From: an uncultured Lachnospiraceae bacterium
GTDB lineage: Bacteria; Bacillota; Clostridia; Lachnospirales; Lachnospiraceae
DNA: 7,005 nucleotides
Reading direction: 5' to 3'
NCBI GenBank assembly: GCA_948468325.1
Contig: CAOKHR010000132.1
Location: 1 to 7,005, forward strand
A program made the position numbers and the translations under genes. Positions 1 through 6,307 of the stretch are shown one piece after another (position 1 is the stretch's first letter; each line of letters opens with the position of its first letter). The notes beneath the pieces are model-generated. The model made no database searches and was not told the origin of the DNA. It saw nothing but the letters and a program-made list of their open reading frames with translations.

Positions 1-2630
1 TGTTTGATACGGATACAGGAACATGGTCTGAAGGGATTACTCTGACAGACGAGGAAAAATATATTCGGGATTATTCTTTGTGTATGGGCGCAGACGGTAG
101 TTTGTCGGCCGCGGTAAATTTTGTGGAAATTGAAGAGAGCGATGCAGGTATTTACGGGGCGGCTGATTTACGTGTGCTGGATTTTGGCGAGAGTGAAGAT
201 TTAAAAATCAGTGAAATTACTTATGAGGAAGCGCTTGTTACGCCGGGTGGACTGTTGCCGCTTGATTTTACAGTGACGAATAACGGAATGGAGGCAGTAA
301 ACGGCTTTCAGGTGGAAATATCAGATGCTGCGGGCGGGCTGCTGCAGTCCGGCAGAGTGTCCTGTGAAATCGCACCTGGAGAGTCCGTAGAGACAGGCTG
401 TAATTATCAGCTTCCGGAGACATTTTCCAGACATAAAATTAAGGTAAACGTGTATGCCCAAAATGAGACGAAGCTTACGGACAATACGGCGGAAACAGAA
501 ATCGGATATGCGGATATTTCTGTTAGCGGGATGTATTTAAGCGGAAGCGGCTCACAGGTAGTCTTAAAAGGGCAGATACAAAATACCGGGTTTGAAGACG
601 CGGCGGATACCGTTGTTACGGTGTATGAGTCTGGCGCGGAAGGAACTGTAATTGGAAGCGCAGAACTTGGGATGGTGGCAGCGCAGGAGAGCGGAGAATT
701 CGAACTGAAAATTCCGGAGGCTTATCTGCGGGTACATGAAGAAATCAGCGGAAATGTGCTATATATTGCCGCGGAATCTTTGGCGGAGGAATTGAACTAT
801 GCAAACAATGCCACGCAGTATCTGATACAGTCCTATTCGGATGAACCGCTGATGTTAAACCATCAGGAACTGAACATGAATCCGGGCGGTACGGCAATGC
901 TTGAAATTACCTGTTTCCGCCAGAGCGATCTTGAGAGTCAAGCGGTATCATGGAGCAGCAGCGATGAAACGATAGTCAGAGTCGAAGACGGAGAACTAAG
1001 CGCAGCCTCTGCGGGAACGGCAGTCGTGACGGCACAGATTGGAGAGCAGGAAGCTTTTTGTACTGTCAGGGTACTGGCAGGGGCGTCTGTAGCGGGTGTC
1101 TGTATGGAGGAGACAAGTATCCGTCTTCCGGTGGGAGAATCCAAACGGCTGGCAGTATCCGTTCTTCCGGCAGATGCTGCCAATAAAAAGGTTGCCTTTG
1201 AAACATCGGATAAAGATGTGGCAATTGTAGGGACGGACGGAACGGTACAGGGAGTTTCGGTAGGCACGGCGTTTATCACAGTCCGCAGCGAGGATGGGAA
1301 TAAATCGGCGCTTTGTCAGGTGACGGTATGTCAGGGTGAAAACCAGAGATATACGGCATCTTTTACAGACGGTGAGAATACCTCCGGGGAAAGCCCGGAA
1401 TCTGTTACAAAAGAGGCGGGAACGCTGATTACGCTGCCGCAGAATACTTATCAGAAAGAGGAATTGTTCTTTGTGGGCTGGAGTGACGGAAAAAGCAGCT
1501 ACCGGGAAGGAGAATCCTATCGAATGCCATACCGGGATGTTGTATTTACAGCACTCTGGAATGAGGAGGCGATACCGGAGTATATCATCCGTGCGTCGGC
1601 GGATACGGGCGGAAGCATTTCGCCGCAGGGAGAAATTTCAGTGCAGCAGGGAAGAGAGCAGATGTTTTTGATTCATCCGGATGAGGGCTATACGATTGGT
1701 GATGTACAAGTTGACGGCAAGAGTGTCGGCAGCGTGACAGAGTATACGTTTGATGATATTTCAGACGGACATACGATTGAAGCGTCGTTTAACAGGATTC
1801 CCGGTAAAAAAGTTTCAGACATTATTTTAAGTGAGAGTGAACATACATTAAAAGTCGGGGAAACGCTGCTTCTGACAGCGGCCGTTTGGCCCGAAGACGC
1901 GGAAGAGAAAACTGTAATCTGGAAATCCGAAAATGAAGAAATAGTATCTGTAAAAAACGGAACGGTTACAGCTCTTTCTGCGGGAACAGCAGTGATTACC
2001 GCGGAAAGTACGGATGGCAGCGGTGTGAGAGCGTCATGTACAATTCATGTAACGCAAGATACCGGCGGGGAACCGGATATTACGCCTGTTTCACCGACAC
2101 CGGAGCCTTCGGATAAGACACCGGACGATGGGACAGAATCGCAGCTTCCGAATAGGACACAGAATGATTTGCCGGCCACGCAGCCGGAAGAAACTGCGCT
2201 AAAGGCGGGTGATGAGGTGACTGACAGCCTGACTTCGGCAAAATATAGGATTTTAAGCCTTTCACCGGCGGCAGCAGAATATACGGCATCCACAAAAAAA
2301 GGAACAAGCATTAAAGTGCCGGATTTGGTTGTGCTGAACGGGCAGACATTTTTTGTTACCAGTATTGCAAAGTCGGCATTTAGAGGAAATAAAAAACTAA
2401 AAAGCATAGTCATCGGAAAAAATGTAAAGAAAATCGGAGAAAAAGCTTTTTATGGATGCAAAGCATTGAAGAAAATAACGATAAAGTCCACAGGGCTGAA
2501 AAAAGTAGGAAAAAATGCGTTTAAAGGGATTCATAAAAGTGCAAAAATTAAAGTGCCGAAAAAGAAATTAAAAGCTTACCGGAAACTTCTGAAAAAGAAG
2601 GGACAGGGGAAGAATGTTAAAATCCAATAA
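1..2630 (+). CDS. Multidomain secreted/surface protein: CARDB-like, three Big2, InlB-like repeats, C-terminal BspA-type LRR (5' partial)
   Basis: The frame is open from the left edge (first full codon at 3), so the real start and any signal peptide lie upstream; a TTG at 78 is only an internal codon. 875 residues are visible, numbered here from codon 3. In order: a short stretch that could be the end of a beta-propeller (weak); two CARDB-like beta-sandwiches (about 66-170 and 171-278, with APGES and YANNAT motifs); Big2 Ig-like domains at about 283-358, 363-444 and 603-683 (WSSSDETIVRV, SAGTAVVTA, SAGTAVITAES); a Listeria/Bacteroides (Flg_new) repeat at 449-522 (FVGWSDG, FTALW); a 'bacterial repeat' domain at 526-600 (GGSISPQG, GYTIGDVQVDG); a Pro/Thr/Asp linker at about 684-736; and a BspA-type LRR module at 737-875 (VTSIAKSAF, IGEKAFYGC). 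Such architectures are known from cell-surface adhesion or carbohydrate-interacting proteins; the role here is inference. The last 91 residues contain 29 lysines and a single acidic residue, against an acidic upstream part. No LPXTG, SLH or membrane anchor ends the protein. Confidence 0.9.
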   Translation, partial: FDTDTGTWSEGITLTDEEKYIRDYSLCMGADGSLSAAVNFVEIEESDAGIYGAADLRVLDFGESEDLKISEITYEEALVTPGGLLPLDFTVTNNGMEAVNGFQVEISDAAGGLLQSGRVSCEIAPGESVETGCNYQLPETFSRHKIKVNVYAQNETKLTDNTAETEIGYADISVSGMYLSGSGSQVVLKGQIQNTGFEDAADTVVTVYESGAEGTVIGSAELGMVAAQESGEFELKIPEAYLRVHEEISGNVLYIAAESLAEELNYANNATQYLIQSYSDEPLMLNHQELNMNPGGTAMLEITCFRQSDLESQAVSWSSSDETIVRVEDGELSAASAGTAVVTAQIGEQEAFCTVRVLAGASVAGVCMEETSIRLPVGESKRLAVSVLPADAANKKVAFETSDKDVAIVGTDGTVQGVSVGTAFITVRSEDGNKSALCQVTVCQGENQRYTASFTDGENTSGESPESVTKEAGTLITLPQNTYQKEELFFVGWSDGKSSYREGESYRMPYRDVVFTALWNEEAIPEYIIRASADTGGSISPQGEISVQQGREQMFLIHPDEGYTIGDVQVDGKSVGSVTEYTFDDISDGHTIEASFNRIPGKKVSDIILSESEHTLKVGETLLLTAAVWPEDAEEKTVIWKSENEEIVSVKNGTVTALSAGTAVITAESTDGSGVRASCTIHVTQDTGGEPDITPVSPTPEPSDKTPDDGTESQLPNRTQNDLPATQPEETALKAGDEVTDSLTSAKYRILSLSPAAAEYTASTKKGTSIKVPDLVVLNGQTFFVTSIAKSAFRGNKKLKSIVIGKNVKKIGEKAFYGCKALKKITIKSTGLKKVGKNAFKGIHKSAKIKVPKKKLKAYRKLLKKKGQGKNVKIQ

Positions 2631-2632
2631 CT

Positions 2633-2678
2633 GATAAAAGGCGGCGCAAGGGATATTTTCCTGCGCCGTTTCTTTATC
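2633..2678 (+). terminator. Rho-independent terminator after the multidomain surface protein gene
   Basis: Three bases after the TAA stop. The core stem CGGCGCA (2642-2648) pairs with TGCGCCG (2662-2668); GG/CC pairs add to it past one bulged A, around an AT-rich loop. TTTCTTTATC follows directly. The flanking GATAAA (2633-2638) and TTTATC (2673-2678) can also pair, extending the stem and giving an A-tract/T-tract arrangement that might work in both directions. It separates this transcript from the next gene. Confidence 0.85.
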
Positions 2679-2812
2679 TGTTTTAGCGCATAAAAAATCT
2701 TCCATAAATTGGAATTGTGTATATTGTGTGAAATGTCTTTCTCTTAATTTCGTTTTAATTATTCCGGTATAGATTTATTCTTATATCTTTACTGGAAGGA
2801 GAATGAAGAATT
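2679..2812 (+). promoter_or_regulatory. AT-rich leader of the small LRR protein gene; probable promoter region, boxes uncertain
   Basis: The next gene lies behind a strong terminator, so it needs its own promoter here. The best single -10 match is TATATT at 2720-2725 (5 of 6), but no convincing TTGACA-like box sits 16-18 bases upstream. A second weak candidate is TATAGA at 2768-2773 with TTAATT at 2744-2749 (18-base spacing). TTGTGT occurs twice (2715-2720 and 2724-2729). No riboswitch-like structure or strong palindrome was seen by eye. Confidence 0.3.
2796..2801 (+). promoter_or_regulatory. Ribosome binding site of the small LRR protein gene
   Basis: AAGGAG lies 11 bases before the ATG at 2813, somewhat longer than the usual 6-9. 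A nearer ATG at 2803 is out of frame and soon meets a stop, so 2813 is the start. The choice is supported by the signal peptide beginning exactly at this Met. Confidence 0.7.
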
Positions 2813-3922
2813 ATGCAAAAAAGAATTTTTATAATAGTGTTGTGTGTTTTAATTGCAGCTGCGAACACTATTTGTCCGTACACAAGTACATATGCAATGG
2901 ATGCCGTCAATGAGGTTAAGGAGATGCGGGCGGCAGGCATTACGCCGGAGACACCGGAGACGCCGGAAACACCGGGGAATGTAACGCCGGAAGCGCCGGA
3001 TGTTATAGAACCGCCGAAAAACGGAACGGTAATTTCTGCGGGAGCAGAGAGTTATGTGGTAACAAAAGAAAGCGCGGAAGTGGCATATAAGGGAACGACA
3101 GAAGTGGGAATGATTAAAATTCCTGCAGAGGTAGCCGTAAATGGGATCTCCTATAAAGTAACTTCTATAGCAGATGAAGCATTTAAGAATAACACGGGCA
3201 TCACGAGTGTTTTCATTGATAAGAATGTTACAACTATAGGAAAAGCTGCATTTTCCGGCTGCATTAAGCTGGAAACAGTTTCACTGGAAGCCGGTTTAAC
3301 AACGATTGGCATAGAAGCTTTTACAAATTGTACGGCGCTTAAGACAATTACGATTCCAAAGACGGTGACAATTATTAAGACAAGGGCATTTATGGGCTGT
3401 ACGGCATTAAATGCGGTGTCGCTTAGCAAAGGAATTGAGACAATCGGAAAAGGTGCATTTCGAAATTGTATTGCACTGACGATGATTACACTTCCAAAAT
3501 CAGTTACGGAAGTAAAAACAAATGCGTTTCTTGGCTGTAAAAAACTGGCGGTTGTCAATTTGAAAGCGGGTTTAACCACAATCGGAAACAGTGCGTTTGC
3601 TGACTGTACAGCGCTTGGCAGTATTATGATTCCAAAGACCGTGACGACAATTAAAGAGGGAGCATTCAGCGGAGATACGAGTCTGGCAGCTGTAACTATC
3701 AGTATAGGAATAGAAACAATAGGAAAAAAAGTTTTTTATGGCTGCAAAAAACTTCAGGTACTGACTATAAAATCCAGGAAGCTGACAAGTGTAAAATCAA
3801 ATGCACTTTCCGGAATCGGATCTACAGCCGTAATCAGAGTAAAATCCGCAAAGCTGTCCGCTTATACAAAACTGTTCAAAGGAAAAGGACAGGGCAGTAA
3901 AGTTTCTGTTGTTAAAATCTAA
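2813..3922 (+). CDS. Secreted BspA-type leucine-rich repeat (LRR_5) protein, 369 residues
   Basis: A complete gene. Residues 1-28 form a signal peptide: basic MQKR, a hydrophobic core at 5-17, and a likely cleavage after TSTYA. Residues 44-65 are a Pro-Glu-Thr linker built on a tandem TPE repeat. Residues about 66-115 form an N-terminal cap ending GISYK. Nine LRR_5 repeats follow at 116-323, of 23 residues each (24 in the last), with consensus [VLI]T-x-I-x3-AF-x2-C-x2-L-x2-[VI]-x-[IL]. A degenerate tenth unit and a basic C-terminal cap (KLSAYTKLFKGKGQG, about 344-358) close the protein. LRR_5 proteins are typically exported proteins of host- and gut-associated bacteria and protozoa, with roles in adhesion or protein binding; the ligand here is unknown. 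The cap and terminal repeats match the C-terminus of the preceding surface protein, so the two are paralogous over this module. No LPXTG, SLH or terminal membrane helix is present, so it may be released or held by charge. Residue C21 is not in a convincing lipobox, so a lipoprotein is unlikely. Confidence 0.93.
   Translation: MQKRIFIIVLCVLIAAANTICPYTSTYAMDAVNEVKEMRAAGITPETPETPETPGNVTPEAPDVIEPPKNGTVISAGAESYVVTKESAEVAYKGTTEVGMIKIPAEVAVNGISYKVTSIADEAFKNNTGITSVFIDKNVTTIGKAAFSGCIKLETVSLEAGLTTIGIEAFTNCTALKTITIPKTVTIIKTRAFMGCTALNAVSLSKGIETIGKGAFRNCIALTMITLPKSVTEVKTNAFLGCKKLAVVNLKAGLTTIGNSAFADCTALGSIMIPKTVTTIKEGAFSGDTSLAAVTISIGIETIGKKVFYGCKKLQVLTIKSRKLTSVKSNALSGIGSTAVIRVKSAKLSAYTKLFKGKGQGSKVSVVKI
2942..2977 (+). 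repeat. Four tandem 9-base units encoding a Thr-Pro-Glu linker
   Basis: The units are acgccggag, acaccggag, acgccggaa and acaccgggg. They differ at one or two bases, mostly silent, and encode TPE TPE TPE TPG. The near-identity suggests recent slippage expansion or contraction of the spacer between the signal peptide region and the LRR domain. A further related TPEAP follows at 2984-2998. Confidence 0.8.
3158..3781 (+). repeat. Nine tandem LRR_5 repeat units in alternating two-type order
   Basis: Units of 69 bases start at 3158, 3227, 3296, 3365, 3434, 3503, 3572 and 3641; a 72-base unit starts at 3710. From the second unit on, two types alternate. One is [LI]xTIGxxAFxxCxAL with a PK[TS] end (3296, 3434, 3572; a diverged copy at 3710). 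The other is VTxxKxxAFxGC with a final G (3365, 3503, 3641; a related copy at 3227). The higher period is 138 bases (46 residues), which points to growth by duplication of pairs rather than single repeats. Confidence 0.85.
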
Positions 3923-3941
3923 AAAAAGAACATATTTTATC

Positions 3942-3968
3942 GGGGCTGGCATAATGTGTGCCAGCCCC
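3942..3968. terminator. Hairpin between converging genes, likely bidirectional terminator
   Basis: GGGGCTGGCA (3942-3951) pairs perfectly with TGCCAGCCCC (3959-3968) around a 7-base loop. It lies 19 bases after the plus-strand stop and 9 bases beyond the minus-strand stop, so it can serve both units. The U-tract is not adjacent in either direction. Read on plus, AGTGCATTTTC follows; read on minus, GATAAAATATGTTC is followed by a run of seven T. It is therefore an atypical intrinsic terminator, or mainly protects the 3' ends. Confidence 0.7.
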
Positions 3969-3977
3969 AGTGCATTT

Positions 3978-5144
3978 TCAAGCCTTTTGTCTGGAACTTT
4001 TGTACTTCGATACGGCAAGCGCTACCGCAAAAATCGCAATGCTGTAGAGCGCCAGTATGCCAAGATTATGCCAGTATTCTTTCATTACAAATGGTTTTCC
4101 GCCAAAACCGGAAATCAAATCATTGTTTTTGATATACCAGTAAAGCGGCAGATATTTGGAAAAAGTAAGAACATTTTCGCCCAATAGCTGCTGTGGAATG
4201 AAAATACCGCATAAAAAGCTCATGCCAAGGGTCAGGATATTATTTATCATATTGATGGTATTTGAAGAGGGAGCAAAGCAGCCGATGACAAGGGAAATGG
4301 ATACACCGACCGGCAGCAGCAGGAAGCTGTTTGCAATGCATAAAAGCCCTTTTTCGGAAAACATCTGCGCGCCATAAAATACCCTTGAAGTAATAATAAA
4401 CAAAAGCCAGATTCCCAGACAATAGCAGATGCTTCCCAGAGCAATCTGCAGGTTGCGGCTTAACAGGCTCGTAGAGGAGCAGGAAATTCTTTTTGCCAGA
4501 TTTTTTTCCCAGAAAATAGTCAGAATGGGCGTCAGTCCGGTTAAAATCATACTGACTAAAACATAAGCGAGAAACTGGTAAAAATAGAAGGGGGCCGTCA
4601 TGGAAGATTCGCCCGTTTTTTCAAATTCTACAACCTGAACTTGGTCAGATGCTTCCGAAAGCGCCGAAGCAGCATGTGAAAAAGCCTCTTCGGGCAGAAA
4701 ACCTCCTGTAAGGTAAAGCCTTAATGTTTTAATGTACGAATTGATTTGTTCATCAATAAATGCACTGCTGTAAATACCCGGAATCTGCACCGTTTCATAC
4801 AAATCACTATCTTCTGCAAAAAGACGTGTTTCAAAGCCTTCCGGAAGAATCAGAATATAGTCACAGGTACGGTAAAACAAGCTGTCCAGCAGAATTTCTT
4901 TGTCATAAGCAAAAGGTGTTAAGGTGTGCAGTGATGAAAGGTAATCACATAACGCTCCGGATGCTTTGGAATTGTCTTCGTCAATAATCCCGATATTGAG
5001 TGAAACTGACTGAAAAGAGGAGTTTTCCGTGTCGGTGTTAAAGCTGGTAGCCATTATTGCAATGACGCAGAAAATTACAAAATACATCATATTTATCGGT
5101 AAATATTTTTTTGCTGTTTTTATAAATGCTTTAAAGACTTGCAT
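3978..5144 (-). CDS. ABC-2 type transporter permease (second permease of operon)
   Basis: 388 residues, the usual length for the ABC2_membrane_3 (YhgE/LnrM/LnrN-like) family. The predicted layout is a first membrane helix at about 18-33, a large extracytoplasmic domain at about 35-183 (containing LNIGIIDEDNSKAS, typical of the family after helix 1), and then helices at about 187-210, 233-252, 268-290, 297-316 and 361-379. PLYWYIKNND before the last helix also fits the family. It would pair with the permease encoded just upstream to form the membrane channel energised by the ATPase of the same operon. The ATG at 5144 is chosen because AAGGAGGA lies 6 bases before it. The start overlaps the end of the upstream permease gene by 14 bases, implying translational coupling. 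Export of an amphipathic compound or antimicrobial is plausible but is inference. Confidence 0.9.
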   Translation of the reverse strand: MQVFKAFIKTAKKYLPINMMYFVIFCVIAIMATSFNTDTENSSFQSVSLNIGIIDEDNSKASGALCDYLSSLHTLTPFAYDKEILLDSLFYRTCDYILILPEGFETRLFAEDSDLYETVQIPGIYSSAFIDEQINSYIKTLRLYLTGGFLPEEAFSHAASALSEASDQVQVVEFEKTGESSMTAPFYFYQFLAYVLVSMILTGLTPILTIFWEKNLAKRISCSSTSLLSRNLQIALGSICYCLGIWLLFIITSRVFYGAQMFSEKGLLCIANSFLLLPVGVSISLVIGCFAPSSNTINMINNILTLGMSFLCGIFIPQQLLGENVLTFSKYLPLYWYIKNNDLISGFGGKPFVMKEYWHNLGILALYSIAIFAVALAVSKYKSSRQKA

Positions 5145-6294
5145 ATGTTTTCCTCCTTATCATCAGACAGCCTGCAGCCATAAAAATAACGGCAATCAAA
5201 AGCAGGACGCAAAGGTTTGTGCCATATCTTTCCGTTACACCGTAAATGTTTAATGTCAGAAAGCTGTCAGAAATCAAAACGGCAGGGTTAATATCGTTAA
5301 TCAGCGGGCAGAAAGATTCTACAAGCATTCGCATATTGCCGATCATAAGTCCGCTTAAAAAGCTGCAGAGCAGGGAAACAGAAACCATAATGCCGTTTTT
5401 GGCCGCTTCGCTGACGCGTCCGATGCTGCCGACAAAAAAGCCGAAGCTGACACCCATGATGCATCCGATAAAGGAAGTAAATAAAATGAGCGGCAGAGAG
5501 GTGCCAAAGTCAATTTTCATTATATAAAACAGATACAGTACATTCACGGCAACACAGAAAAACTGTGACAGCAGGCAGGAAAGAAGCTGCGCGCCGACCG
5601 AAAGGAATTTATTGTTTGGTGAAACACATTTTCTGGCCCCGAGAGGGGAAAGGTTTGCCTGATGGTGCATGGCAATATAGGCTCCGGCAAAAGAAGTAAA
5701 TAAGCATGCCATTGCAATCAGATTGAAATAATACTGTATCATGCTGTCCATATTACCAGGTGTTAAAGAAAGCTCTTTTCCATAGGAAGAAACAGTTTCG
5801 GTCAGGGAAAGAATTTCCGGCAGTCTGCCCGGATCTTTTTGTGCAATTTCTGTAATAACGCTTACATTTGTGCGGTATTCCCGCAGAATTGTCTCTAAAA
5901 TACTCTGTTCTATCGCAAGTGTAGTGGCATTTGCATTATCAGATGCAGCGCAGCTTAATGTGACATCTTTTCCAACCTTAAATATACCGCGTACCGTGTT
6001 TTCTTCCAGAAGCTGCATGGCGTTTTCCCAATCGGTATAGGTCAGCTCCAAAAGGGGCGTGTCAGAATCCTCACTTAATGCTTTCATAACAGTTTCAAAA
6101 GCTTCATTGTCTGTTCCTTTTTCCACGCATACTGCTGCCGGAATGGTGTGGAAATTTTCGGTGGCATTGTTAATGTTGCCAAAAGCGACATGGAACATAG
6201 TTCCTAAAATCATCGGGAATAAAAGCACCCAGAACAATTCTTCTTTTTGCCGCAGTACGCGCATCAATTCATATTTAAATTCATGAAAAAACAT
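5131..6294 (-). CDS. ABC-2 type transporter permease (first permease of operon)
   Basis: 387 residues. The protein starts with the cytoplasmic MFFHEFKYELMRVLRQKEE, typical of exporter permeases, then a helix at about 20-38 and an extracytoplasmic domain at about 40-185. Further helices lie at about 188-209, 231-248, 257-281, 290-308 and 360-379. A cytoplasmic loop carries NLSPLGARKCVSPNNK (about 214-229), a conserved-looking segment in this permease type and a plausible contact with the ATPase. It resembles the other permease in length and topology, but the two differ clearly in sequence, so a heterodimer is expected. The ATG at 6294 has GGGAGG 6 bases upstream. The gene follows the ATPase stop by 13 bases and overlaps the next permease by 14 bases. 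Its family is ABC2_membrane_3; the layout recalls LnrM/LnrN of Bacillus, but no substrate is assigned. Confidence 0.9.
   Translation of the reverse strand: MFFHEFKYELMRVLRQKEELFWVLLFPMILGTMFHVAFGNINNATENFHTIPAAVCVEKGTDNEAFETVMKALSEDSDTPLLELTYTDWENAMQLLEENTVRGIFKVGKDVTLSCAASDNANATTLAIEQSILETILREYRTNVSVITEIAQKDPGRLPEILSLTETVSSYGKELSLTPGNMDSMIQYYFNLIAMACLFTSFAGAYIAMHHQANLSPLGARKCVSPNNKFLSVGAQLLSCLLSQFFCVAVNVLYLFYIMKIDFGTSLPLILFTSFIGCIMGVSFGFFVGSIGRVSEAAKNGIMVSVSLLCSFLSGLMIGNMRMLVESFCPLINDINPAVLISDSFLTLNIYGVTERYGTNLCVLLLIAVIFMAAGCLMIRRKTYASL
5151..5158 (-). promoter_or_regulatory. Ribosome binding site of second permease, inside the first permease gene
   Basis: On the minus strand AAGGAGGA lies 6 bases before the ATG at 5144. 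It sits within the last codons of the upstream permease, whose stop is at 5131-5133. This arrangement supports coupled translation of the two membrane subunits. Confidence 0.85.
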
Positions 6295-6300
6295 AATTTT

Positions 6301-6306
6301 CCTCCC
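6301..6306 (-). promoter_or_regulatory. Ribosome binding site of first permease
   Basis: GGGAGG on the minus strand, 6 bases before the ATG at 6294. It lies in the 13-base gap directly after the ATPase stop codon (6308-6310). It fixes the permease start and shows the genes share one transcript. Confidence 0.85.
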
Positions 6307-6307
6307 A

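Noticed and set aside
78..80. TTG at 78 as the start of the large surface protein
   Set aside because: The same frame is open to the left edge with protein-like sequence, and no ribosome binding site or signal peptide precedes or follows the TTG.
938..1279. Minus-strand frame opposite the Big2 domains
   Set aside because: Shadow of a well-supported gene; low-complexity Ser/Thr/Ala composition and no start signals.
2715..2729. Direct repeat TTGTGT as an operator
   Set aside because: Two six-base copies in AT-rich DNA are expected by chance and neither has dyad symmetry.
3151..3579. 142-codon minus-strand frame opposite the LRR array
   Set aside because: It is antisense to a clear repeat gene; its openness follows from the 69-base periodicity, and it shows no ribosome binding site or recognisable domain.
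3158..3781. Regular repeats as a CRISPR array
   Set aside because: The 69-base units are translated, diverged LRR codons with no conserved repeat and variable spacer pattern.
3909..4187. 92-codon plus-strand frame across the convergent gap
   Set aside because: It starts within the end of the LRR gene, runs through the hairpin and lies antisense to the permease C-terminus; no ribosome binding site or family resemblance.
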